The position numbers and the translations under genes are program-made. This document shows positions 1 to 8,692 of a DNA stretch of 64,000 nucleotides, in pieces (position 1 is the first letter of the stretch; each line of letters opens with the position of its first letter). The stretch comes from Dactylosporangium vinaceum (GTDB taxonomy: Bacteria; Actinomycetota; Actinomycetes; Mycobacteriales; Micromonosporaceae), in the NCBI RefSeq assembly GCF_019904175.1, contig NZ_CP061913.1, positions 8,618,001 to 8,682,000 of the forward strand, given 5' to 3'. The notes below the pieces were generated by a model. The model was not told where the DNA came from. It did no database searches and was given only the letters and a program-made list of their open reading frames with translations.

Positions 1-1853
1 CCGAGATCCTCGACCTTCGCCAGGAGGTGGTTGGCCATGGCGTCGCGGTGGACCAGGGCCGCCTTCGGCACGCCCGTCGAGCCGGAGGTGAACAGCGCGT
101 AGGCGAGGTCGGCGCCGTCGCCGCGGGCCGGGGCGAGGCCGTCGGCCGGGTCCTGGGCGGCGTCGCTCACCACGAGCTCCAGGCCGCCGGCGGCCAGCTC
201 GGCGGCCAGGCCCTGATGCGCCGCATCGGCGACGATCAACCGGACTCCGGACTCGCGCAGCAGCGTGGCCAGCCGGGCCTTCGGGGCGGCGACGTCGAGG
301 GGCAGGTAGGCCGCGCCGGCGCCGAGAACCCCGAGGATCGCGGTGACGTAGCCGGGGCCCGGGTCGGCCAGCAGCGCGACGATGCCCGAGTCCGGCAGGC
401 GGCGGGACAGTGCGCTGGCCCGGCCCACCAGTCCCGCGTAGGTCAGGGTGTCGACGGCGAGCGCGTCCGGGCGGGCGGCGGCGTGGGCGCGGACCCGCTC
501 CACCAGGTCGAACAGGCCGCTCGCGGGCGGGCCGGCGAGGGCCGCGGTCTCGGCCTCGTCGGTGACGTCGAGGCGCCACAGGGGCAGGGCGGCGTCGAGC
601 GCGCCGAAGCGGCCCAGGTAGGTGGCCAGGCGGCGGGCGTGGGCGGCGACCTCATCGGCGTCGTACAGCCCGGCGTTGCCGCTGGCGTGCAGCTCCAGGC
701 CGCCGCCGGGGGCGTCGACGATTGTCAGCTCGAAGTCGTCGACGAGGCCGGTGCTGAGGTTGTGCACGACCACGGAGCACCGACCGAAGGTCAGCTCGGT
801 CTGCTGCGGCAGGACGTTGACGAGCGGGCCGAACGGGCGCCGGTCGTCGCTGGCCAGCCCCATGTGGCGGCGGATGGCGCTGACCCGCAGCCGCTGGTGG
901 CGCAGCAGCTTCGCCAGCTCCCTGGAGGCCGCGGTGACGAGCTCGCCGCGGGTCGTCGTGGGCGTGACGGAGACGTGCAGCGGGGCGGTGTTGGCGACCA
1001 TGCCCGGCACGGCCCGCATCTGGCTGCCGACGCGGGCGGTCAGCGGCACGGTCAGCAGCGCGTCGGTGCGGCCGGTGAGGCGCTGGGTGTAGGCGGCGGC
1101 CGCGGCGAACAGCACCGTCGGCAGGGTGGTGCCGGCGGCGGCCGCGGCGTCCTTGAGCGCGGTCACGGTGTCCGGCCCGACCACCACGGTGCTGCGGGTG
1201 AACCGGTCGCCGGGCGTCCGGCCGGCGGCCGCGAGGGTCGTCAGCTCCGGTGTGACGGGGAAGCGCCCCCGCCAGTAGCGCTCGTCGCGCTCGGCCTGGT
1301 TCGAGGCGGCGTAGGTGGCCTCCGCCTCGACCAGGCTCCGCAGCGGCGGCAGCGTGCCGGCCGTGACGCCGGCGTAGAGCTCGCCCAGCCGCCGCCAGAA
1401 CACCGTCTGGCTGAAGCCGTCGCAGAGGAGGTGATGAATGCACATGTAGAACAGCGACCGTTCGGGGCCGACGCGCAGCAGCCCGAGCCGGAACAGCGGG
1501 AACTCGTCCACGCCGAACGGCCGGTCGAGGTCGGCCCGCATCCAGCCGGCCGCCGCGGCGTCCGGGTCGGCCGCGCCGCTGAAGTCCACGGCGGCCAGCG
1601 GCAGCCGCTCCAGCGGCTCCACCACCTGGGCCGGCAGCCCGTCGGCGCCGGAGACGAACCGGGTGCGCATGCACTCGGCCTCCTCGGCCAGCCGGGCCGC
1701 GGCCGCGGTGAACGCGGCGTGGTCGAGCGGGCCGCGGATCTCCAGGTAGCCGGCCGTGTTGTAGGCGCGGCTGCCGCCGGACGCCTGCTCGTCGAACCAG
1801 ATGTCCGCCTGGCCGGCCGACAGCGCAAGGCGGTCGGTCACGTGCGCACTCAT
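1..1853 (-). CDS. NRPS, condensation plus adenylation domain (3' end outside window)
   Basis: A non-ribosomal peptide synthetase chain that begins with a condensation domain and enters an adenylation domain before the window edge cuts it. The condensation motif HHLLCDG is at about residues 140-146; the adenylation A3 loop TSGSTGVPK lies about 25 residues before the edge. The ATG at 1853 has a good ribosome site (GGGAG, 6 nt upstream). Starting with a C domain means it accepts an acyl or peptidyl group from another protein, plausibly the polyene made by the type II PKS genes in this window. It follows sbnA by 19 nt, so it is probably co-transcribed and diaminopropionate is a candidate substrate. 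Specificity residues A4-A8 are outside the window, so the amino acid cannot be predicted. Confidence 0.93.
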   Translation of the reverse strand, partial: MSAHVTDRLALSAGQADIWFDEQASGGSRAYNTAGYLEIRGPLDHAAFTAAAARLAEEAECMRTRFVSGADGLPAQVVEPLERLPLAAVDFSGAADPDAAAAGWMRADLDRPFGVDEFPLFRLGLLRVGPERSLFYMCIHHLLCDGFSQTVFWRRLGELYAGVTAGTLPPLRSLVEAEATYAASNQAERDERYWRGRFPVTPELTTLAAAGRTPGDRFTRSTVVVGPDTVTALKDAAAAAGTTLPTVLFAAAAAYTQRLTGRTDALLTVPLTARVGSQMRAVPGMVANTAPLHVSVTPTTTRGELVTAASRELAKLLRHQRLRVSAIRRHMGLASDDRRPFGPLVNVLPQQTELTFGRCSVVVHNLSTGLVDDFELTIVDAPGGGLELHASGNAGLYDADEVAAHARRLATYLGRFGALDAALPLWRLDVTDEAETAALAGPPASGLFDLVERVRAHAAARPDALAVDTLTYAGLVGRASALSRRLPDSGIVALLADPGPGYVTAILGVLGAGAAYLPLDVAAPKARLATLLRESGVRLIVADAAHQGLAAELAAGGLELVVSDAAQDPADGLAPARGDGADLAYALFTSGSTGVPKAALVHRDAMANHLLAKVEDL

Positions 1854-1872
1854 CTCTGCTCCCCCGCTGGAT

Positions 1873-2853
1873 TCAGCTCGTCGCCGGAGCCAGGTCCGCC
1901 GCCGCGGCGACCTCCGGCCCGAACACGTCGGTGACCCACTCGTCGTGATACAGCGTTTCGAGGTACTTGTCGCCGAGGTCGGGCGCGATCGCCACGGCCG
2001 TGAGGTCGGCGGCGCCGTGCTCGGTCAGCCACTGCACGGCGCCGTGCACGACGGTGCCGGTGGAGCCGCCGAACGGGAAGCCGTGGCGCAGCAGCGTCCG
2101 GCAGGCCCGGATCGCGTCCGGCTCGGCCACGTGCCGGACCTCGTCCACACAGGACTCGTCGAGCATCGGCGGGCGCACCGAGGTGCCGAGGCCGGGGATC
2201 ATCCGGCGGCCGGGCGGCGTGCCGAAGGTGACGGAGCCGACCGCGTCGATGGCCACGACGCGCGCCGACGGGCGGTTCTCGCGGAGGTACCGCGCGCAGC
2301 CCATCAGGGTGCCGGTTGTCCCCGCTCCGACGAACAGCACGTCAAGGGCCGGGAACGCCTTGAGGATCTCGGGGCCCGTGGTGTGGTAGTGGGCGAGCCA
2401 GTTGCCCTCGTTCGCGTACTGGTTCAGCCAGACGTAGTCGTCGTTCTCGGCGCACAGGCGCTGGGTCAGGCGCAGCCGCGCACCGAGGAAGCCGTCGACC
2501 GGATGAGGGTCGGTGATCGTGATCACCTCGGCCCCGGCCGCGCGCATGAGCCGGCGGGCGCTGCGGGTGCAGCGGATGTCGGTCACGCACACGAAGCGCA
2601 GCCCCGCGCTCGCCGCGACCATGGCGAGGGCCACGCCGAGGTTCCCCGACGAGCTCTCGACAAGTGTCGTGTCCGGGCCGATGGTGCCGTCGCGCAGGCC
2701 GGTCCGGATCATCTCGACGGCCGGCTTGAGTTTGATGGAGCCCGCGAAGTTGAAGCCTTCGCACTTGAGGTACAGCGAGTGGCCGAAGCACCGGCGGAGA
2801 TCGACGAAGAGGTCCTCCACGTTGAACTCCTGCGGCGTTGAGATCACAGGCAC
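1873..2853 (-). CDS. sbnA: 2,3-diaminopropionate biosynthesis protein SbnA
   Basis: PLP enzyme of the cysteine-synthase fold, 326 aa. In the Sbn pathway SbnA joins O-phospho-L-serine and L-glutamate into N-(2-amino-2-carboxyethyl)-glutamate, which SbnB then cleaves oxidatively. Visible: the PLP lysine region (GSIKLKP, K41 probable), the SSSGN substrate loop at 67-71 and a glycine-rich phosphate loop GAGTTGT. The adjacent ornithine-cyclodeaminase homologue (4 nt gap) distinguishes this from housekeeping cysteine synthase. Product L-Dap is a typical NRPS building block, consistent with the NRPS directly downstream. Confidence 0.92.
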   Translation of the reverse strand: MPVISTPQEFNVEDLFVDLRRCFGHSLYLKCEGFNFAGSIKLKPAVEMIRTGLRDGTIGPDTTLVESSSGNLGVALAMVAASAGLRFVCVTDIRCTRSARRLMRAAGAEVITITDPHPVDGFLGARLRLTQRLCAENDDYVWLNQYANEGNWLAHYHTTGPEILKAFPALDVLFVGAGTTGTLMGCARYLRENRPSARVVAIDAVGSVTFGTPPGRRMIPGLGTSVRPPMLDESCVDEVRHVAEPDAIRACRTLLRHGFPFGGSTGTVVHGAVQWLTEHGAADLTAVAIAPDLGDKYLETLYHDEWVTDVFGPEVAAAADLAPATS

Positions 2854-2857
2854 GCCG

Positions 2858-3892
2858 TCAACTCCCGTATCGATCCAGCTCGTGGAAGAAGTCGTCGACG
2901 TAGGTCAGGCCGCCGCCCTCGCGGACGCGGTCGTAGACCCACTTGCCGACGGCCAGGTCGAGCACGCCGAGGCCGAACGGCGAGAACACCACCGGCCGGT
3001 CCCCGGGCAGCATCGTGTGGCCCAGCAGGACGTCGTAGAGCGTGCCGTCGAGGAAGTCGCGGCCGCCCGTCTGCTGCTCGGTCAGGTGCACCGAGGTGCC
3101 GGCCTTCAGGCAGTGCTCGACGTCGTCGACGATGTTCGCCGAGGCCAGGATGACGGCCGGGTCGAGGTCGCGCAGCGAGACCCCGAGCACCAGGGGGTTG
3201 TGCGCGAACAGCTCGGCGTCGTGGACGTGCGGCGCACCGGCGACGGTGGCGAAGACGATCAGGTCGCTGGCGCGGATGAGGTCCTCGGCCGTCTCGTGGC
3301 GCACCGTGGTGGCGGGCCCGCCGCAGCGGGCCAGGTAGCCGGCGAAGGACTCGGCGTGCTGGGGCGCGAGGTCGAAGACGCCGACCTCGTCGAACTCCCA
3401 GCCGTTGCCGGCGAGGTAGGTGTGGATGTACCGGGCGATGAGGCCGGTGCCGATGAACCCGACCCGGGTCGGGCGGGGCTGGCTGCGCGCGGCGCTGAGG
3501 CGCTCGGCGGCCAGGGCGGCCGAGGCGGCGGTGCGCACCGCGCTGATGATGGAGCCTTCGAGCAGGGCGAACGGGTAGCCGTTGGCCGGGTTGTTCAGCA
3601 GCAGCGCGGCCGACGCCCGGGGCAGGCCCTGCTCGATGTTGCGCGGAAAGCTAGAGATCCACTTGAGCCCGTCGACCGGGGAGGACCCGCCGACCGAGGC
3701 GGGCAGCGCGATGATGCGCGACTCCGGCCGGTCCGGGAACCGCAGGAAGTACGACGGCGGGTTGACCGTGTCGCCCTCGCCGTGCCGGCGATAGGTCTCC
3801 TCGACAAGCGAGGTGACCGCCTTCTCCTGCCCCACCAGGGCCTGTGCGATCTGCGAGCCCGTTACGACCGCGAACGGCGGGCTGTTCTTCAC
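2858..3892 (-). CDS. sbnB: 2,3-diaminopropionate biosynthesis protein SbnB (ornithine cyclodeaminase family)
   Basis: NAD-dependent dehydrogenase of the ornithine cyclodeaminase/mu-crystallin family, 344 aa. SbnB oxidatively hydrolyses the SbnA product to L-2,3-diaminopropionate and 2-oxoglutarate. The Rossmann motif GFIGTGLIARY is at 145-155. It is the first gene of the sbnB-sbnA-NRPS unit. The upstream gap holds three GCTGA-type heptamers at 11-bp spacing (3930-3958), so a SARP regulator probably activates it. ATG at 3892 is preceded by GGGAG. Confidence in the pair is high because both genes occur together next to an NRPS. Confidence 0.92.
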   Translation of the reverse strand: MKNSPPFAVVTGSQIAQALVGQEKAVTSLVEETYRRHGEGDTVNPPSYFLRFPDRPESRIIALPASVGGSSPVDGLKWISSFPRNIEQGLPRASAALLLNNPANGYPFALLEGSIISAVRTAASAALAAERLSAARSQPRPTRVGFIGTGLIARYIHTYLAGNGWEFDEVGVFDLAPQHAESFAGYLARCGGPATTVRHETAEDLIRASDLIVFATVAGAPHVHDAELFAHNPLVLGVSLRDLDPAVILASANIVDDVEHCLKAGTSVHLTEQQTGGRDFLDGTLYDVLLGHTMLPGDRPVVFSPFGLGVLDLAVGKWVYDRVREGGGLTYVDDFFHELDRYGS

Positions 3893-3929
3893 GGGAGCTC
3901 CCTTCGTCGATTCGATCCTGTCGCCACCG

Positions 3930-3958
3930 GCTGACGCATCGCTGACCGGCGGCTGATC
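3930..3958 (-). promoter_or_regulatory. SARP-type triple heptamer repeat upstream of sbnB
   Basis: Three direct repeats, GCTGACG (3930), GCTGACC (3941) and GCTGATC (3952) on the plus strand, are exactly 11 bp apart, one per helical turn. This is the known layout for SARP binding next to a -10 element. The site is 38 bp from the sbnB start and abuts the terminator of the halogenase operon. Confidence 0.75.
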
Positions 3959-4000
3959 GGCCGCGGCGCCGGGCGTGGAGGTACGCCCGGCGCCGCGGCC
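3959..4000 (-). terminator. Hairpin after the halogenase operon
   Basis: Perfect 18-bp stem (3959-3976 with 3983-4000) and a 6-nt loop, 7 nt beyond the halogenase stop codon. No T-run follows, as is common in actinobacteria. It separates the halogenase operon from the sbnB promoter. Confidence 0.8.
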
Positions 4001-4006
4001 ATGGGA

Positions 4007-5599
4007 TTACCTGCCGTGCAGCTGACGCAGGAACTGGTGCGTCGACGGCAGCGTGTCGATCAGCTCCCGCTGGGTCTTCTTGATCTGCTGGAACACGGCC
4101 TGGGCCGACTCGATCTGCTCGGGCCGGGCGGCCAGTGCGGGCAGCGCGTGGTCGGGCAGCTCGTCGAGGCCGGCGAGGATGCAGTAGTAGTTCGAGTTGT
4201 TCCAGAAGTTGCGGAACTCGGCCTCGAAGTTGGCGTAGTAGGTGCCCTCGTCGGTGATCGGCATGTTCACCGCGAGGCCGGCCCGGTACATCTTGATCTT
4301 CTCGGTGATGTCGTCGGCCAGCTCGAGGTCCTTGCAGGCCTTCCAGAACTCCGTGTCGTTGCGCGGGGCGAACGAGAAGTGCACCTGCAGGAAGTCGCGC
4401 GAGTCGTCGAACATCGTGTTGATCTCGGCGTTGAACCGGTCGATCAGGATCTGGTCGAAGTTCTTGTCCGGGAAGTGCTTCGCCAGCTGGAACAGCGCCG
4501 CGGTGATGAAGTAGATGCCGGTGGACTCCAGCGGCTCCAGGAAGCACGACGACAGGCCGATGCCGACGACGTTGCGGACCCAGGTGCGGCGGTTGCGCCC
4601 GGACCGGAACTTGATGTGGTTGAGCGGCTGGGTCTCGGGGTCCAGGCCCCACATCTTGCAGAACTCCAGCGTCGCGTCGTCGCGGGACTGGAACCGGCTG
4701 GAGAAGACGTAGCCGGTGCCGAAGCGGCCCAGCATGGGGATCTTCCAGGTCCAGCCGGAGGACATCGCGATCGAGGAGGTGTAGGGCTCCACGCCCGTGG
4801 CCTCGTCGTCGTTCGGGACCTGGGTGGCCACCGCGGAGTCGTTCATCAGGTGGTCGCTCATGTCCAGGAACGGCTCGCGCATCGCGCCGTTGATGAGCAG
4901 CGCGCGGAAGCCCGAGCAGTCGACGAAGAAGTCGGCCTCGATCAGCTTCCCGCCCTTGGTGCGCAGGCCGGTGACGTACCCCCGGTAGTCGATGACGGCC
5001 TCGGTCATCTCGTCCTCGACGTGGATGACGCCCTGCTTCTCGGTCGAGAAGCGCTTGAGGAACGCGGCGACGAGGTTGGTGTCGAAGTGCCAGGCGTAGT
5101 TCGTCCAGCGGGTCCCGTCGAGGTACTTCGGCGACAGGTTGCGGTCCATCACCGGGGGCTCGCGGTAGCAGGCGTAGTCGAACGGCTCATCGGTCCGGCC
5201 GGCCAGCCGGTCGGCCACCCAGTGGTGCGACAGCGGCAGGTTCTCGTGGTTGGGCAGCAGGCCGAACAGGTGGTAGTAGTAGTCCGGCTTGCCGTCGATC
5301 GAGCGCGGCGTCGACTGGCCCGCGCCGGGGGTGCGCCAGTTGAGGAACTTGATGCCCATCTTGTAGCTGGCGTTGACCTCCCGCATCCACTCGTCCTCGG
5401 GGATGCCGAGGAAGTCGAAGAAGGTCTTGTGCAGGTTGGGCACCGTCGCCTCGCCGACGCCGATCCGCGGGATCGTGGGCGCCTCGAGCACGGTGACCTT
5501 CACGTTGGGGCCGAGCGCCTTGCCCAGGTAGGCGGCGGACATCCAGCCCGCAGTGCCGCCACCCAGGATGACGACGCTCTTGATCCTCTGGTCTTCCAC
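4007..5599 (-). CDS. Flavin-dependent tryptophan halogenase
   Basis: FADH2-dependent halogenase of the PrnA/RebH type, 530 aa, the usual length. Seen: FAD motif GGGTAGW (13-19), the halogenase signature WTWKIP (283-288), the catalytic lysine K80 in NASYKMG (RebH K79 position) and E358 in EPLESTG (RebH E357 position). It should chlorinate the indole ring of tryptophan; regiochemistry cannot be read here. The GTG at 5599 is preferred because GAGGA sits 8 nt upstream; an in-frame GTG at 5614 is the alternative. It is the last gene of the unit starting at 12293. A flavin reductase at 29194 can supply FADH2. A carrier-bound substrate is not excluded. Confidence 0.93.
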   Translation of the reverse strand: MEDQRIKSVVILGGGTAGWMSAAYLGKALGPNVKVTVLEAPTIPRIGVGEATVPNLHKTFFDFLGIPEDEWMREVNASYKMGIKFLNWRTPGAGQSTPRSIDGKPDYYYHLFGLLPNHENLPLSHHWVADRLAGRTDEPFDYACYREPPVMDRNLSPKYLDGTRWTNYAWHFDTNLVAAFLKRFSTEKQGVIHVEDEMTEAVIDYRGYVTGLRTKGGKLIEADFFVDCSGFRALLINGAMREPFLDMSDHLMNDSAVATQVPNDDEATGVEPYTSSIAMSSGWTWKIPMLGRFGTGYVFSSRFQSRDDATLEFCKMWGLDPETQPLNHIKFRSGRNRRTWVRNVVGIGLSSCFLEPLESTGIYFITAALFQLAKHFPDKNFDQILIDRFNAEINTMFDDSRDFLQVHFSFAPRNDTEFWKACKDLELADDITEKIKMYRAGLAVNMPITDEGTYYANFEAEFRNFWNNSNYYCILAGLDELPDHALPALAARPEQIESAQAVFQQIKKTQRELIDTLPSTHQFLRQLHGR

Positions 5600-5649
5600 C
5601 GGGTTGGTCCTCACTTCTGTGTCGGGACGGGACTTTCGGTGCGCAGCCC

Positions 5650-6810
5650 CTACGCCGGGACCGGGTCGAGCCGGCCGGCGACGGTGGCGTGCGCGAGGTT
5701 GAGCAACTGCATGTGGCTGGTGCCTTCGAGGAACTCGGTGGCCCGGGCGTCCCGGGCCAGCTTGTCCAGGAGCGGGTGCTCCAGCCGGGCGCCGGGGCCG
5801 AAGTACGAGCAGGCGAGCGTCGTCGCGTCGATGGCGAGGCGGGCCCCGCTCAGCTTCGCCGCCGACGCCAGGTGACCGTCCTCGGGCCGCTCGTCGACGG
5901 CCGACGCGGCAAGTGTCACCAGGCGGCGCGTGCCGTCGAGCCGGCAGCGGAGCCGGTCGAGGTCGTGCCGCTCGCTCGCCGTCAGGTCGCGGCGGTTGTC
6001 GTTGACGTATCGCCAGGCGGCCCGGGCGATGCCCAGCGCGATGGCGGCCACGGCCGGGCGCAGCAGGTTGAACGTGCGGATGAAGCCCCACATCCCGCGC
6101 CGGCTGGGCGAGAGGTGGCGCCCGAGCACCTGCTCCGGCGGGATCGCGACCCCGTCGAGGCGGATGGCGCTCAGCATGAGCCCGCGCAGGCCGATGGTCG
6201 GGATGCGGTGCGCGGTGAAGCCGGGCGCCGTCGTGTCGAGCATGACGGCGCCGATGCCGAACGGGCCCGGTGCGGTACGTCCGAACACGACAGCCAGCTG
6301 CGCCCGCGCGGCGTTGCCGATGTAGCGCTTCTCCCCCTCGACAGTCACGCCGCCGTCCGGGGCCGGCGTGAACGAGGTGAGCATGGAGGCGGCGTCCGAG
6401 CCGCGGCCGGGCTCCGTGAGCGCGAAGCAGGTCCACAGCTGCTGCGCGGCCATCCGCTCGTAGAACCACGCCTGCTGGCGTTCGTCGCCGAGCACCTGCA
6501 CCAGCACCCCGGCCAGCAGCGGCCCGGGTGAGGCGACGAGGACGCCGGCGTCGGCCGCGGCCAGCTCCTCCATGACGATGACGCGCTCGAGGGCGGTGGT
6601 GCCGTCGAAGGTGTACGGGCCGATGCGGTCCGGGGTCCGGTAGGCCGCGGGCACGCCCATCGTCGACAGGAACTTCACCCCGGCCAGGCCGAGGTGGTCG
6701 CGGATCGCCTCGGGGTCGCGGTCGACGGCCGGCGCGAGGGGGCGGAACTCGGTGCCCCACTCCCGCGCCTGGGCCCGCAGCAGGCGGTGCCGGTGGTCGA
6801 TGCTCACCAT
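5650..6810 (-). CDS. Acyl-CoA dehydrogenase family flavoprotein
   Basis: About 386 aa with the complete acyl-CoA dehydrogenase fold: N-terminal helical domain, central beta domain with the FAD-contact stretch CFALTEPGRGSDA, and C-terminal helical domain. These enzymes abstract alpha and beta hydrogens from acyl thioesters; in biosynthetic clusters they often work on carrier-bound acyl or aminoacyl groups. The start ATG overlaps the end of the upstream partial homologue by 7 nt, indicating translational coupling and possibly a heteromeric enzyme. The likely substrate is the acyl-ACP made by the ATP-grasp/decarboxylase pair in the same unit (inference). Confidence 0.88.
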   Translation of the reverse strand: MVSIDHRHRLLRAQAREWGTEFRPLAPAVDRDPEAIRDHLGLAGVKFLSTMGVPAAYRTPDRIGPYTFDGTTALERVIVMEELAAADAGVLVASPGPLLAGVLVQVLGDERQQAWFYERMAAQQLWTCFALTEPGRGSDAASMLTSFTPAPDGGVTVEGEKRYIGNAARAQLAVVFGRTAPGPFGIGAVMLDTTAPGFTAHRIPTIGLRGLMLSAIRLDGVAIPPEQVLGRHLSPSRRGMWGFIRTFNLLRPAVAAIALGIARAAWRYVNDNRRDLTASERHDLDRLRCRLDGTRRLVTLAASAVDERPEDGHLASAAKLSGARLAIDATTLACSYFGPGARLEHPLLDKLARDARATEFLEGTSHMQLLNLAHATVAGRLDPVPA

Positions 6811-7496
6811 GCCGGTGCCGTCCCGCAGTAGACCTCGGCGAGGACCTCGGAGAGGTAGGCGGTCTCCCCCGCGCTGCCGATGAGGTAGCCGCTCGCCCCG
6901 AGCAGCCGCGACAGCTCGCGGTCGGCCCGGGTCAGCCCGGCGTGCAGATACTGGGTGTCCGCGTCGGACATGACGTCCTCCTGGGCGCCGCGCAGCGTGG
7001 CGTCGACCTCGATGTGGATGGCCACCGCCTCGGCCAGGGCGGCCCGCACCAGCTGCTGCTGCAGCAGGGTGCCGCTGGTGCCGGTGCGGCGGGCGGCGAG
7101 GTACTGCACGCACGCCCGCCGCAGCCCCTCGGACAGCCCCAGCCGCAGCCAGAGCAGCCCGGTGCGCCACGCGCCGGCCGGCACCGCCGGGGCCTGCGCG
7201 ACACCGACCGGGACCGTCACCCGCATCGCCACGAGGTCGCCGTCCGCCCAGGGCCCGCCCACGACGGGGATCTCGACGGCGGCCGACCGCGAGGCGCGCC
7301 GGCCGTTGCACCAGACCTCCTGCGCGGCCGCGGCCATCTCGGCCGGGACGAGCGCGTGCCCGCCCGGCCCGCACGGCAGCGCGTCCGGCAGCAGCGACGC
7401 GCCGAGCGACAGCAGCCCGGCGACCACGCCCTTCTCGCGGGCCGCGGCCCTGGTCTCCGGCCCGTTCAGCTTCGGCGCCCGCAGCACGGCGGTCAC
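6804..7496 (-). CDS. Short acyl-CoA dehydrogenase-like protein
   Basis: A 230-aa protein resembling only the later part of acyl-CoA dehydrogenases: a beta-rich section followed by a long helical section, in which a segment ending in YLAARR resembles the family's C-terminal helices. The N-terminal domain is absent. The GTG start lies in a GTGA overlap with the preceding gene, so the short form is probably genuine rather than a degraded gene. Adjacent to a full-length homologue it may form a heterodimer, as split FadE pairs do. Activity on its own is doubtful. Confidence 0.7.
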   Translation of the reverse strand: MTAVLRAPKLNGPETRAAAREKGVVAGLLSLGASLLPDALPCGPGGHALVPAEMAAAAQEVWCNGRRASRSAAVEIPVVGGPWADGDLVAMRVTVPVGVAQAPAVPAGAWRTGLLWLRLGLSEGLRRACVQYLAARRTGTSGTLLQQQLVRAALAEAVAIHIEVDATLRGAQEDVMSDADTQYLHAGLTRADRELSRLLGASGYLIGSAGETAYLSEVLAEVYCGTAPAW

Positions 7497-8410
7497 GGTC
7501 TCGCCGCCGGGAAATTGGCAAGGGCAACACCCAGATCGCCGGTCTGCGGGTCGTAGCTGACGAGCGCGGTCGCGGGCTGGACCCGGCCGGGGCCGTAGCC
7601 GTCGAGCAGGCCGAAGACGCCGGTGGCGCGGTAGCCGATCGGGGCGACCCGGGCCGCCGGTGACAGCCGGCCGAAGTCCACGCCGCCGCCGTCGACGAGC
7701 ACCTCGCCCACCGGGCCGTGCCGCCGGTGGAGATCGGCAAGCGTGTCGGCGGCGGCGGCGAGCGCCTCGGCGGGCGCGATGCCGCTGCGGTGCTCGACGT
7801 GGATCGGCGCGCCGGTGCCGTCGGTGGTGAGCAGCAGGGCCACCCCGGCGTCGCCGGCCGGCGCGTGGTGCGCCGGTGACGTGCCGGCCGGGAACCGCTT
7901 CTCGTACGGCAGCGTCGCCTGGTCGAGGGCCAGGACGAGGATCCGGCGCCAGCCGTGCCGGCGGCCGTACTCGGCGGCCACCCGCAGGGCGGTGTAGGGC
8001 GCGCAGGAGCCGTTCTCCAGCAGCGACAGGGACAGCCGGTTGCCGGTGACCGCCTCGGTGAGGTGGGTCACGGCCGAATACCGGCAGTCCAGGTCGGGCG
8101 TGGCGTGCGCGACGACGCACAGCTCGACCGGCTCGCCGTCCGGCTCCACGGCCTCGGCCAGCACGCGGGCCATCTCCGCATACGTGTTGCCGGCCGGGCC
8201 GGCCAGCTCGGGGCGGTACGTCAGGCCGTACAGGCCCGTGAGGTCGGCGAAGTGCCGCGCCGAGAAGTCGTCGTCGATGCGCCGCACGCCGCCACCGGTG
8301 AACCGGCGGCGCACGACCCGCCGCAGGCCCAACCCGGCCCGCGGCGGCGCCGGCTCGGTCAGCGGCGCTGGTGTGGCCTCGAGGAGCGCTGGTGCGCCGG
8401 CCCGGTACAT
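7493..8410 (-). CDS. KAS III/thiolase-fold acyltransferase-like protein with incomplete catalytic set
   Basis: A 305-aa protein of the ketoacyl-synthase fold. A nucleophile candidate C136 lies in ENGSCAPYTAL, followed by the usual helix and a GDAGVALLL glycine loop. The His and Asn expected in decarboxylating KAS III enzymes are not apparent; the C-terminal loop reads VDGGGVDF and TGVFGLLDG instead. It could therefore transfer an acyl group without Claisen condensation or serve as a partner subunit. The stop is 2 nt from the ACP gene upstream and it overlaps the next gene by GTGA. Function is inferred from fold only. Confidence 0.7.
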   Translation of the reverse strand: MYRAGAPALLEATPAPLTEPAPPRAGLGLRRVVRRRFTGGGVRRIDDDFSARHFADLTGLYGLTYRPELAGPAGNTYAEMARVLAEAVEPDGEPVELCVVAHATPDLDCRYSAVTHLTEAVTGNRLSLSLLENGSCAPYTALRVAAEYGRRHGWRRILVLALDQATLPYEKRFPAGTSPAHHAPAGDAGVALLLTTDGTGAPIHVEHRSGIAPAEALAAAADTLADLHRRHGPVGEVLVDGGGVDFGRLSPAARVAPIGYRATGVFGLLDGYGPGRVQPATALVSYDPQTGDLGVALANFPAARP

Positions 8411-8411
8411 C

Positions 8412-8678
8412 TCAGCCTGCCTCGGCGATGACGAAGTCGGCGAGCGTGCGGACGGACTCGAAGTGGCCGAGCTGGAGGTTCTCGGTGTCGAACTCGACGT
8501 CGAGCTCCTCCTCGATCTTCAGCATCAGGTCGAGCACGCCGGTGGAGTCCAGGCCGAGCTCGTCGAAGAGCTTCGCGTCCTCGGTCACCGCGCCGGTGTC
8601 GGCCGCGATCACCTGGGGCAGCAGCTCGACGATGGTGGCCACGACCTGGTCGCGGTCGATGCTGGTGGTACGCGTCAT
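8412..8678 (-). CDS. Acyl carrier protein (first of two)
   Basis: An 88-aa carrier protein with the phosphopantetheine site LGLDST, Ser45. ATG at 8678 has AAGGGA upstream. It sits between the LysA-like decarboxylase and the KAS-like gene, so it is the natural carrier for an amino acid loaded by the ATP-grasp ligase, like BtrI in butirosin synthesis (inference from gene order). It differs from the second ACP at 18037, which belongs to the PKS genes. Confidence 0.93.
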   Translation of the reverse strand: MTRTTSIDRDQVVATIVELLPQVIAADTGAVTEDAKLFDELGLDSTGVLDLMLKIEEELDVEFDTENLQLGHFESVRTLADFVIAEAG

Positions 8679-8692
8679 GGTCGGCGGTCCCT

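Noticed and set aside
27..1934. Long plus-strand ORF of 635 codons
   Set aside because: It is antisense to the NRPS, low in hydrophobic pattern and rich in Gly/Arg/Gln as expected of a GC-rich shadow frame; the minus strand has clear C and A domain motifs.
1873..2853. SbnA homologue as housekeeping cysteine synthase
   Set aside because: It is 4 nt from an ornithine-cyclodeaminase homologue and 19 nt from an NRPS, the setting of diaminopropionate synthesis.
5600..6760. 917-codon minus frame that joins the halogenase to upstream sequence
   Set aside because: The part above 5599 is out of frame with the acyl-CoA dehydrogenase and meaningless; halogenase homology begins at the GTG near 5599.
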